Shown: in pieces, positions 17,433 through 24,480 of the stretch
Layout: every line of letters starts with the position of its first letter
How positions within the stretch are numbered: position 1 is the first letter of the stretch
From: Prevotellaceae bacterium
GTDB taxonomy: Bacteria > Bacteroidota > Bacteroidia > Bacteroidales > UBA932
Reading direction: 5' to 3'
Assembly (NCBI GenBank): GCA_031270845.1
Contig: JAISXF010000095.1
Span: 1-36,126, forward strand
DNA: 36,126 nt
Notes under the pieces: model-generated
What the model saw: the letters and a program-made list of their open reading frames with translations, nothing else
Told to the model about the DNA's origin: nothing
The model's database searches: none
Position numbers and translations under genes: made by a program

Positions 17433-18977
17433 TTAGAGATTAGATTGTAACGGCCGCTGACTCTGCCTGCAGCCTGCTGCCACTATCAACGGGAGCATAT
17501 CGGCGGAGACGCGGTCTTGCGTCATGCTGTTGCGGTAGCGGACGGTTACGGTGTCGTCTTTCAATGTTTGATGGTCGATAGTGATGCAGAAGGGCGTGCC
17601 GATGGCATCCTGCCGGCGGTATCGCTTGCCGATGCTGTCTTTTTCGTCGTACTGGCAATTGAAGTCGGTACGCAGCGACTGTAACAGTTCGCGGGCGTAT
17701 TCGGGCAGCCCGTCTTTCTTCACTAACGGCAACACGGCCACTTTCACCGGCGCGAGCGCCGCCGGAATACGCAACACCACCCGCTCTTCGCCGTTATCGA
17801 GCGTCTCTTCGCAATAGGCCGCCGACAGCGCCGCAAGAAACATGCGGTCAAGCCCGATAGACGTTTCCACCACATACGGCACATAGCTCTCGCCGGTTTC
17901 AGGGTCGAAGTATTGCAGTTTCCGTCCCGAAAACTCCTGATGCCGGCTCAGGTCATAGTCTGTCCGCGAATGGATGCCCTCCAGCTCCTTGAAGCCGAAC
18001 GGAAATTCAAATTCAATATCAACGGCGGCGTTGGCATAGTGCGCCAGCTTGTCGTGGTTATGGAAACGGTACTTTTCGTCGCCCAGCCCTATCGACCGAT
18101 GCCACCGCATCCGTTCTTCCTTCCAGTACTTAAACCATTTCATCTCTTCGCCGGGGCGGACAAAGAACTGCATTTCCATCTGCTCGAACTCGCGCATGCG
18201 GAAGATAAACTGCCGCGCTATAATCTCATTGCGGAATGCCTTTCCGATTTGCGCGATGCCGAACGGGATTTTCATCCGTCCGCTTTTCTGGACATTCAGA
18301 AAATTCACAAAAATCCCCTGTGCCGTTTCGGGACGCAGGTAAATCTGACTGGCCTCGTCGCTCACGCTGCCGATGCGTGTGCTGAACATAAGGTTGAACT
18401 GCCGAACCTCTGTCCAGTTACGGCTTCCCGACACGGGGCAGGGGATTTCGCAGTCGATAATCAGTTGCCGCAGCGCCTTAAAGTCATTCGCCTGCAGGGC
18501 GGCATTCAACCGCACCCGTATTTCCAAAATTTTTACAAGATGGCGTTGCACATTCACATTCGTAGCGCGGAAATGGGCTTCGTCGAACGAAGCGCCGAAT
18601 TTCTGGCGCGCCTTTTCCACTTCCTTTTCGATTTTCTCTTCGATTTTCGCGGCATGCTCTTCTACCAGCATATCGGCGCGGTAGCGTTTTTTGCTGTCAC
18701 GGTTATCAATCAGCGGATCATTGAACGCGCCCACATGCCCCGAGGCCTCCCAAATGCGCGGGTGCATAAAAATGGCGCTGTCCAACCCGACAATATTATC
18801 ATGTTGCCGCACCATCGCGTTCCACCAACTCGCTTTGATATTATTTTTCAGTTCTACGCCTAACTGTCCGTAATCATACACGGCAGCAAGCCCGTCATAA
18901 ATTTCGCTCGACGGGAAAATAAAGCCATATTCTTTGGCATGAGCAATCAGTTTTTTGAACCGTTCATCGGCATTCAT
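17433..18977 (-). CDS. glyS: Glycine-tRNA ligase (dimeric class IIa)
   Basis: A 514-aa alpha2-type GlyRS that charges tRNA(Gly). The chosen start (MNADERFKKLIAHAKEYGF, ATG at 18975-18977) is the family's normal N-terminus and lies 27 nt after a -7 box. A longer open frame to 19256 would run through the divergent Fur gene and encodes nothing sensible. Class II motifs are visible: YDYGQLGVELKNNI near the N-terminus, YLRPETAQGIFVNF, GKAFRNEI (motif 2 area), MREFEQMEMQFF, and VVETSIGLDRMFLA (motif 3). A C-terminal anticodon-binding domain (APVKVAVLPLVKKDG) completes it. It shares an intergenic region with the Fur-family gene. Confidence 0.97.
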   Translation of the reverse strand: MNADERFKKLIAHAKEYGFIFPSSEIYDGLAAVYDYGQLGVELKNNIKASWWNAMVRQHDNIVGLDSAIFMHPRIWEASGHVGAFNDPLIDNRDSKKRYRADMLVEEHAAKIEEKIEKEVEKARQKFGASFDEAHFRATNVNVQRHLVKILEIRVRLNAALQANDFKALRQLIIDCEIPCPVSGSRNWTEVRQFNLMFSTRIGSVSDEASQIYLRPETAQGIFVNFLNVQKSGRMKIPFGIAQIGKAFRNEIIARQFIFRMREFEQMEMQFFVRPGEEMKWFKYWKEERMRWHRSIGLGDEKYRFHNHDKLAHYANAAVDIEFEFPFGFKELEGIHSRTDYDLSRHQEFSGRKLQYFDPETGESYVPYVVETSIGLDRMFLAALSAAYCEETLDNGEERVVLRIPAALAPVKVAVLPLVKKDGLPEYARELLQSLRTDFNCQYDEKDSIGKRYRRQDAIGTPFCITIDHQTLKDDTVTVRYRNSMTQDRVSADMLPLIVAAGCRQSQRPLQSNL

Positions 18978-19004
18978 AGCTGTATTATTTATAATTTGAA
19001 AGTG

Positions 19005-19012
19005 CAAAGGTA
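19005..19012 (-). promoter_or_regulatory. -7 box of glyS
   Basis: TACCTTTG on the minus strand, 27 nt before the ATG. It lies back to back with the Fur-gene promoter; only 25 bp separate the two -7 boxes, so the upstream elements must overlap. Confidence 0.8.
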
Positions 19013-19021
19013 ATAAAAAAA

Positions 19022-19045
19022 CGTCAATCATTTTTAGTACCTTTG
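19022..19045 (+). promoter_or_regulatory. Promoter of the Fur-family gene with CGTCAAT element
   Basis: TACCTTTG at 19038-19045 with CGTCAAT 16 nt before it (19022-19028). The same word at the same distance precedes rpoN (29847). The ATG follows after 8 nt, so the transcript should have almost no leader. Confidence 0.75.
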
Positions 19046-19053
19046 CGCCTTCA

Positions 19054-19461
19054 ATGAATAAGATGGATAAACCGAAACGCAATACAAAAACCAAACAAAT
19101 GGTGATGGATGTGCTCGACAACGCCTCGACGGCGCTCTCCCATGACGACATCGGGGCGCGGCTGGGGGGGACTATGGACCGCGTTACCCTGTACCGCATC
19201 CTGCAAAGTTTTTGCGAAGACGGGAAAGTGCATCGCATTTTTGGCAATAACGGCAAGACCTATTATGCCCGCTGTCGCGGATGCGTAGCCGGGGCGCATC
19301 ACGACAATCATCCGCACTTCCGATGCCTGCGCTGCGAGGCCATCACCTGCATCGAGCGTCCGCTTGCCGCCCAGCCCCTGCCTGCCGGATACCGCGCCGC
19401 CGCCGCCACCGCCCTCATCGTAGGCTACTGCCCGGAGTGTTTTGAGAACATAGACTTTTAG
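19054..19461 (+). CDS. Fur-family metal-responsive regulator
   Basis: A 135-aa repressor-type protein. The winged-helix DNA-binding part spans about 10-75 (LSHDDIGARLGGTMDRVTLYRIL is the recognition region). The metal-binding part has a His cluster HHDNHPHF (82-89), the structural zinc pair CLRC (91-94) and a second pair CPEC (126-129). This is the Fur/Zur/PerR fold; which metal it senses cannot be told, though the His-rich loop and two CxxC pairs would suit zinc or iron. It is transcribed alone, divergent from glyS. The last four residues and the TAG stop (GACTTTTAG) already belong to the TAGAC-type repeat, so the C-terminus may have been set by the array. Confidence 0.9.
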   Translation: MNKMDKPKRNTKTKQMVMDVLDNASTALSHDDIGARLGGTMDRVTLYRILQSFCEDGKVHRIFGNNGKTYYARCRGCVAGAHHDNHPHFRCLRCEAITCIERPLAAQPLPAGYRAAAATALIVGYCPECFENIDF

Positions 19462-19640
19462 ACGTTAGACGGAACAGAGACGGAACAGAGACGGGACAGA
19501 CAATAGACTTTGAGACAATAGACTTTTAGACAATAGACAGAACAGAGAAAACAGAGACGGAACAGAGACAATAGCCAAAAACGTAGGGGCGAACCAATGT
19601 GTTCGCCCCTGCGTTTTTGTCTAACGTCTCAACGTCTATT
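19448..19640 (+). repeat. TAGAC-type heptamer array after the Fur gene
   Basis: ATAGACTTTTAGAC, GGAACAGAGAC and CAATAGAC units follow the stop in the sense direction. From about 19617 their reverse complement (GTCTAACGTC, GTCTATTGTCTATCGTC) follows, giving a fold-back around the terminator hairpin. No gene is visible in 19462-19946; it holds repeats only. Confidence 0.85.
19577..19617. terminator. Strong hairpin with A-tract and T-tract (GTAGGGGCGAAC type)
   Basis: AAAAACGTAGGGGCGAAC pairs with GTTCGCCCCTGCGTTTTT (one T-G pair), an 18-bp stem around a 6-nt loop (19595-19600). The T-run on both strands suits a bidirectional terminator. Related palindromes lie at 24328 and 24374. Confidence 0.7.
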
Positions 19641-19655
19641 GTCTATCGTCTTCCA

Positions 19656-19694
19656 CCCCCCAAATTCCCCTCCGAAGGAGGGGAATTTGGGGGG
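19656..19694. repeat. Perfect 18-bp inverted repeat (CCCCCCAAATTCCCCTCC)
   Basis: CCCCCCAAATTCCCCTCC (19656-19673) and its exact complement (19677-19694) flank a GAA loop. Flanking TTCC/GGAA extends the stem past one mismatch. No coding role is visible. Confidence 0.9.
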
Positions 19695-19755
19695 CGGAAG
19701 CAAATTCATCGCTCATAGCTCAAAAAAAAAGGGGGTGCATCCCTGCAACCCCTTT

Positions 19756-19864
19756 GTACAAAGTGCCAAATTATTAAGATGGTTCAAGTATTGATAAGAA
19801 TACTCATGTAATAATTTCTAATAAAAATAATAAAAGATGCATCTTAATTTTAAACACTTTGTCC
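19756..19864. mobile_element. Possible MITE-like element
   Basis: An AT-rich stretch of about 109 bp unlike its surroundings. Its ends form an imperfect inverted repeat of about 29 bp: both begin ACAAAGTG and both reach ATTAAGATG after a short variable part. AGTATT...AATACT forms an inner hairpin. There is no ORF and no clear target duplication, so this remains tentative. Confidence 0.35.
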
Positions 19865-19884
19865 TGCCGTTTTTGTTATTAATG

Positions 19885-19949
19885 TTTTACGTCTATTGTC
19901 TAAAAGTCTATTGTCTCAAAGTCCAAAAATCTAAAAGTCCATTGTCTCA
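19885..19949 (-). repeat. TAGAC-type heptamer array after the DUF6261 gene
   Basis: On the minus strand the TGA stop of the DUF6261 gene opens GACAATGGACTTTTAGA, followed by GACTTTGAGACAATAGAC and related units in the sense direction. Confidence 0.85.
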
Positions 19950-20888
19950 ACTCGCAACTATATGAAAGGTGCTGTCGTATCGACCGGTGTATTTGCCTTT
20001 GCCGTGGATGAAGAGGTGCGCCTCGCCCACTTCGATGTTGTTGCGGTAGGTAACATCAAAATCTTCCGAAAATACTAACTCGCGCAGCTCCGTGTCGGCC
20101 TGGTAGAAGACGCGGGGCAGGGGCGTGATATGCTTGCCGGTATGCACCTGTTCGGGGATGGGCGCCACCGACGTGCGCGCGGGGGTGAGCGGTACCGGCT
20201 GGTGCGAAATGTACCTGCGGCGGATGTCGTTCATCGCGCTGAAGAGCTCCGCAAGCCCGGTCACCGGCAGCGTAAAGAGATGGAGTTCGATAGCCGTGCA
20301 AAAGTTGTCATAATCTTCCACCACCTCGTCTTTGACGCTGCTTGCCGCGGGACTGTCGGCAGCCGACAGCGCGTCCAGCCGTTGGTTGTAGAGGGTAAAG
20401 AGGGCGGTGTTCGCCGTAAAGAGGGCGGCCATTACCGGCGTCAGTCCCAGGGTGGCGGCAGCGGCTACGGCTACGGTATCGGCCTGATAGCGTGTCTTGA
20501 GCGTGTCGATGTGGGTAGTCTGGGTCATCATCGGGGAGGTTCCCGTGCTCCAGATAGGGTCTAAAAATTCCGACAGTTTGATACCGGCGGCAGCGGTAGC
20601 GGGCACCGTGCTTTTGCGCGCCGCCGCAACCGTACGTTTGATGTCGGAAAACACCACGTCGCGCTCCTTATCCTTCGCCGCAATGAGCGGCGTAAGAGGG
20701 CTGGCGTGGGAGCGGTCCATGAGCGAGATTAGCCGTCCGTTGGAGGCGGTCAGCTTATCAAGCGCTTTGACATCTACATTATTAAGTAATGCTACTCCCG
20801 CGTTTGCGCGGACAATCGTTTCGGAGGTCAACCCGGCCAGGTTGCCTAATCGCAGATGCGATACATTCAATGCAATGAATTTTTCCAT
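19947..20888 (-). CDS. DUF6261 family protein with C-terminal Ig-like extension
   Basis: A 313-aa protein without a signal peptide. The N-terminal about 220 residues are helical and match what I know of DUF6261, a Bacteroidetes family often present in several copies and of unknown function (opening MEKFIALNVSHLRLGNL, later DNFCTAIELHLF). The last about 55 residues are different: LRELVFSEDFDVTYRNNIEV, then GEAHLFIHGKGKYTG and a final FHI strand look like the short beta-sandwich repeats of bacterial surface proteins (pattern YxNNxxVG.A...GKG.YTG). The gene starts 13 nt after leader ORF C and is probably coupled to it. Its stop opens a TAGAC-type array. Confidence 0.65.
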   Translation of the reverse strand: MEKFIALNVSHLRLGNLAGLTSETIVRANAGVALLNNVDVKALDKLTASNGRLISLMDRSHASPLTPLIAAKDKERDVVFSDIKRTVAAARKSTVPATAAAGIKLSEFLDPIWSTGTSPMMTQTTHIDTLKTRYQADTVAVAAAATLGLTPVMAALFTANTALFTLYNQRLDALSAADSPAASSVKDEVVEDYDNFCTAIELHLFTLPVTGLAELFSAMNDIRRRYISHQPVPLTPARTSVAPIPEQVHTGKHITPLPRVFYQADTELRELVFSEDFDVTYRNNIEVGEAHLFIHGKGKYTGRYDSTFHIVAS

Positions 20889-20901
20889 TTTTACTGTGTT
20901 T

Positions 20902-21264
20902 TTAAAGATGAATATTTATGCCATTTTGGCAGAGTATAGAATATTTTATGCTATTTTGACAGGAAAGTACCTTCTGCCGGTCGGCAGAACCTGCTTTTCG
21001 ACCCAAAAGTACCTTCTGCCGGTCGGCAGAACCTATTTTTCGACCCAAATATACCTTCTGCCGGTCGGCAGAACCTACTTTTCGACCCAAAAGCGCCTTC
21101 TGCCGACCGGCAGAACCTATATTTGGGTCGAAAAGCCCCTTTTGCCGGTATTTTGGGGTTGGTTGCCCCTTGCCGGCGAGGAAAATACTACCGCTTCCAC
21201 CCCGCCCGCAAGCCGCGCCGGTATGTTTCCTTGTGTCTGTTATACCTGTATCAATCTCTTTCAT
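20902..21264 (-). CDS. Leader ORF C with a 14-residue tandem repeat
   Basis: A possible 120-aa product starting MKEIDTGITDTRKH. It contains about four copies of a 14-residue unit, consensus GSADRQKVLLGRKV, encoded by a 42-bp hairpin repeat. The ATG lies 19 nt after a TATCTTTG box with an A-rich stretch just before it, as usual for Bacteroidetes starts. The stop is 13 nt before the DUF6261 start. It has no sequence similarity to leader A, but the layout is the same: promoter, short ORF with in-frame tandem repeat, then a conserved protein. It may be a translated coupling peptide or only a structured leader. Confidence 0.45.
   Translation of the reverse strand: MKEIDTGITDTRKHTGAACGRGGSGSIFLAGKGQPTPKYRQKGLFDPNIGSAGRQKALLGRKVGSADRQKVYLGRKIGSADRQKVLLGRKAGSADRQKVLSCQNSIKYSILCQNGINIHL
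20971..21140 (-). repeat. 42-bp hairpin tandem array, last copy inverted
   Basis: TTCTGCCGGTCGGCAGAA palindromes begin at 20972, 21014 and 21056, exactly 42 bp apart, with TTTTCGACCCAAA between. The fourth (21098) has the loop reversed (ACC instead of GTC) and is followed by TTTGGGTCGAAAA, the reverse complement of the spacer, so the final unit is inverted. Spacers are conserved, which rules out CRISPR. Confidence 0.93.
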
Positions 21265-21283
21265 ATTTTTTATAAAATAAATG

Positions 21284-21291
21284 CAAAGATA
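21284..21291 (-). promoter_or_regulatory. -7 box of leader C and DUF6261
   Basis: TATCTTTG on the minus strand, with a TTTG 16 bp upstream (21308-21311). It places the whole hairpin array inside the transcript. Confidence 0.7.
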
Positions 21292-21321
21292 GGAAATTTT
21301 TTAATTACAAACTACTTTTTT

Positions 21322-21360
21322 TAATTACGAATTACGAATTACGAATTACGAATTACGGCG
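21322..21360. repeat. ATTACGA array between LRR gene 1 and the DUF6261 unit
   Basis: About five ATTACGA units on the plus strand. It does not start at the LRR1 stop (21364) and runs antisense to that gene, so it is the exception to the stop-codon rule. Confidence 0.85.
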
Positions 21361-21363
21361 GGG

Positions 21364-24186
21364 CTAATACGTTTGAGTTTTATTTACCGTCCAGCCGGTG
21401 GGAGCGAGGCCTGTGTTGCAGTTTGCGGTGCCGTCGCCAGGGTTGCCATAGCCGGAGGAACCCGGTCTCGGGTTCTGCCAGATATATACCGTTTTTCCGC
21501 TGCCGCCGGCGGGAAGTGTGCCGAATAAAGTATTGAGCGCCGCGGCGGTGAAGAGATTGGTTTGTATCTTCAGGATGTATAGCGTGGTACACTGACTTAC
21601 GTCGAATGAGGTCAAATTATTATTTTGACAGTCCAGGGTAGTTAGTTTGGTATTATACGTTACGTTCAATGAGTCCAAATTATTATTGCCACAGTTCAAG
21701 GTCACTAGCTTGGTATTACTGCTTACGTCTAATGTGCCCAATGGATTATTGTGGCAAGCCAAATAGGTAGTTGCTGTATTCTGCGACAGGTCTAATGAGG
21801 TCAAATTATTATTATAACAGTCCAACGCAACTAACGCAGTACAACTGCTTACGTCTAATGAGCCCAAATTATTATTGTAACACTGCAAGCCACGTAGCTT
21901 GGTATTACTGCTTACGTCTAATGTGCCCAATGGATTATGGCTACACAACAATTCAGTTAGCTCAGTATAATCGCTTATGTCTAATGAAGACAAATTATTC
22001 TCGCGACACCACAAGCTAATTAGCGTAGTACTCTGCGGAAGGGTTAATGTGGTCAACTCATTACTTTCACACCTCAAAGAGGTTAGCGCAGTACAACTGC
22101 TTACGTCTAATGTGCCCAAATTATTATTGTAACACTGCAAGGTCGTTAGCTTGGTATTCTTGCTTACGTCTAATGTGCCCAATAATGGAAGATCGTAACA
22201 GTACAAAGCAGTTAGCTTGATATTCTTACTTACGTCCAATGCGCCCAATAATGAATTATTGTTACACTGCAAGCCACGTAGCTCGGTATTACTGCTTACG
22301 TCTAATGAGGACAATCGATTACCGAAACAATTCAAGTCAGTTAGCTTGGTATTCTTACTTACGTCTAATGAAGACAATTGATTGCCTTGACAGGCCAAGG
22401 CCGTTAGCTCAGTATTCTTGCTTACGTCTAATGCGGACAATTTGTTACTGGGAAAGAACAAAGTAGTTAGCGCAGTATTATTGCTTACGTTTAATTCGGT
22501 CAGTTGGTTGAAGCTACAACTCAAATAAGTTAGCGAGGCACACTTTGTTACGTCCAACGCCGTTAAGCTATTAGAGGTCGATTCCAAACGGGTAATTTTC
22601 GTTGCCTGCGCGGTAATGGTATGCGTGCCGGCAGCATAGGTGTGCGATTTTCCGCTGCCGCTGGTGGTATAGGTGCTTGTTGTACCGTCGCCCCAGTCAA
22701 CGTACAGGGTACCGGTGAAGGTTGAAGCAAAAGACACGCTGCCGGTTTTGATAGTGGTCATACTGAAATACTCTCCGGTAATGGTAATAACCCCCTGCGC
22801 GGTAGTCGTGCCGCAACCGGTAGCCGTTACGGTATAAGAATGTGCGCCAACGGTGGCCGTGTTGGCTGCCGTGCCGGTAATATTTACGTTCGGGGCGCTC
22901 CAGGTATAGCTCAGGCCGGCGGGCAGGCCGGTAACGGTTACGGCGGTGGCATCGGTGGCCGCGTAGGTAATGGCGGTTAGCTGCTCGCCTGCCGCTATTG
23001 TTTGGAGGTCGGTATTTTGAGCAGACAGCAGGGCTACAACCGGGGCGGTCGTGGCGCCTATGGTAATGCAGGTGTCGGCATGGCAGCCAAAGGTATTCCA
23101 GGCACGCACACATACGGTTACACTGCCGCTTTCGGGCATCCGCACCGTAAAGGTACTGTCGCCGGCAGGCGCACAGTATTCCACCATCGGGAACTCGCAA
23201 TCAACCCCCACTACCGTATCATTACCCGTTAAATAAGGGTTGTGCGAAGAACCCGTTACCGTCTGCGTAAAGCAGTACGAGCTGCCCGCACCGGCAGAAG
23301 CCGTGAGCGTAACCGTACTGTCGGCACAGTACGTCGTCGGCGGGCTAACAAACACCGGCACCGGCGGCGGTACCACCGTTACCGTTACCGGCGTACCCGT
23401 AACAGAGCAGCCGGCAGCATTCTTTATCGCAATGGGGTATTCGGTAGTGGCCGTCAGCGAGAAGGTGGCGGCGTTCGTGGCTATCCATGTGGCGCCATCG
23501 TCAAAACTGTAGAAGGCGGCATCGGCAGCGGTGGCCGTGAGGGTCGTGGTATCACCGGCACAAACGGAGTCGGGCGCCGCAGTAAGCGCCGGCGCAGCGG
23601 GCGGCAGCGGCAGGAACCCCGGGCAGCCCGTGGCATCGGTTAGCGCGGTAATACATTCGCCGGCAAAAGTACGCGCCCCGGCGCCTAAAGAAACGCCGTT
23701 AACCACAAAGGGCGGCGTGCCGTGCAGGTCATAATGGGCGGCGCCGAGGGTGGCGTTCGGCGGGTAGTCGGTAACATAAGCGCACCAGTTAAATTTTTTA
23801 CCCGTGAGGCTGCTGCTCAGCGTAACGGTGAGCGTCGAGCTGAAGGGCACGGTGGCGTGGCCGTCGAGGTAAAAGCCGCGTCCGGGAAGCGTGCCGGTAA
23901 TAATGCTCCCCGCGCCGGCATCTACCACGGCGCCGGTAAGCGTGGCAGGCTCCCACGCGCCGAGTGTGCCGTCGGTAGCTATGGTCTGCACATCAACGAA
24001 CACCCATACGGTGTCGCGGTGGCGGGGCGGAGTGGGGGCGTTGTCCCAGAAGACGCGGAAGGTAACGGTGGGGGGTGTGGCGGCGTAGTCGGCGCCGAGC
24101 TGCTGGATTTCTACCACGCGCCCGCCCTGCCCAAAGGCCGGAGAGAGCAGCAAAAACAGTACAAAGGATAAAATAATTTTTTTCAT
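21364..24186 (-). CDS. Secreted surface protein with Ig/PKD-like domains and Cys-ladder LRRs (LRR1)
   Basis: A 940-aa protein. I chose the ATG at 24184-24186 (MKKIILSFVLFLLLSPAFG), which gives a clean signal peptide; the frame is open 11 codons further but that part is not signal-like. An N-terminal beta domain (VVEIQQLGADYA, KFNWCAYVTDYPPNATLG, YDLHGTPPF) is followed by Ig-like repeats with paired Cys, then a PKD-like WGDGT domain (about 510-560). About 16 leucine-rich repeats of 21 residues follow (consensus LDVSKNTKLTxLxCxNNxL). The Cys in each repeat recalls the cysteine ladder of Listeria internalin J. The C-terminus has no recognisable type IX sorting domain. Residues 21-500 are closely similar to LRR2 (33083). 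Probably surface adhesion or ligand binding. Confidence 0.88.
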   Translation of the reverse strand: MKKIILSFVLFLLLSPAFGQGGRVVEIQQLGADYAATPPTVTFRVFWDNAPTPPRHRDTVWVFVDVQTIATDGTLGAWEPATLTGAVVDAGAGSIITGTLPGRGFYLDGHATVPFSSTLTVTLSSSLTGKKFNWCAYVTDYPPNATLGAAHYDLHGTPPFVVNGVSLGAGARTFAGECITALTDATGCPGFLPLPPAAPALTAAPDSVCAGDTTTLTATAADAAFYSFDDGATWIATNAATFSLTATTEYPIAIKNAAGCSVTGTPVTVTVVPPPVPVFVSPPTTYCADSTVTLTASAGAGSSYCFTQTVTGSSHNPYLTGNDTVVGVDCEFPMVEYCAPAGDSTFTVRMPESGSVTVCVRAWNTFGCHADTCITIGATTAPVVALLSAQNTDLQTIAAGEQLTAITYAATDATAVTVTGLPAGLSYTWSAPNVNITGTAANTATVGAHSYTVTATGCGTTTAQGVITITGEYFSMTTIKTGSVSFASTFTGTLYVDWGDGTTSTYTTSGSGKSHTYAAGTHTITAQATKITRLESTSNSLTALDVTKCASLTYLSCSFNQLTELNVSNNTALTTLFFPSNKLSALDVSKNTELTALACQGNQLSSLDVSKNTKLTDLNCFGNRLSSLDVSSNTELRGLQCNNNSLLGALDVSKNIKLTALYCYDLPLLGTLDVSKNTKLTTLQCYNNNLGTLDVSSCTALTSLRCESNELTTLTLPQSTTLISLWCRENNLSSLDISDYTELTELLCSHNPLGTLDVSSNTKLRGLQCYNNNLGSLDVSSCTALVALDCYNNNLTSLDLSQNTATTYLACHNNPLGTLDVSSNTKLVTLNCGNNNLDSLNVTYNTKLTTLDCQNNNLTSFDVSQCTTLYILKIQTNLFTAAALNTLFGTLPAGGSGKTVYIWQNPRPGSSGYGNPGDGTANCNTGLAPTGWTVNKTQTY

Positions 24187-24227
24187 ATTAATAATTTTTT
24201 TTGTTATAAAACATATCAAAAGACGCG

Positions 24228-24235
24228 CAAAGATA
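24228..24235 (-). promoter_or_regulatory. -7 box of LRR gene 1
   Basis: TATCTTTG on the minus strand, about 40 nt before the chosen start. Unlike LRR gene 2, no leader ORF lies between. Confidence 0.65.
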
Positions 24236-24244
24236 GTTATTTTT

Positions 24245-24480
24245 TTTTAAATACGAATTACGGCATCCGGCATCCGCCGGATGAATTACGAATTACGAAT
24301 TACGCATTATGGGTTTCCCGTTCCGTAGGGGCAACGCATGCGTTGCCCCGTAATTCGTAATAAAAAACAAATAGGGGCAACGCATGCGTTGCCCCTACGT
24401 TCGTAATTCGTAATTCGTAATTCGTAATTAAATCCGGCGATAGCCGGATTCCGTAATTCGTAATTCGTAATTCGTAATTT
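24245..24480. repeat. ATTACGA arrays with two GGGGCAACGCATGCGTTGCC palindromes
   Basis: This cluster runs from the LRR1 promoter into the 3' end of ribF. It has four ATTACGA blocks in both orientations, a CATCCGG/CCGGATG palindrome near 24256-24284, and two identical 22-bp perfect palindromes at 24328-24349 and 24374-24395. The ribF stop (24428-24430) is made by the array. Confidence 0.9.

Noticed and set aside
18978-19256. Longer N-terminus for glycyl-tRNA synthetase
   Set aside because: It runs antisense through the Fur gene and its promoter. The family start and a good -7 box both support 18977.
20971-21140. CRISPR array
   Set aside because: The spacers between the palindromes are conserved, the unit is a simple 42-bp tandem repeat, and no cas gene is present.
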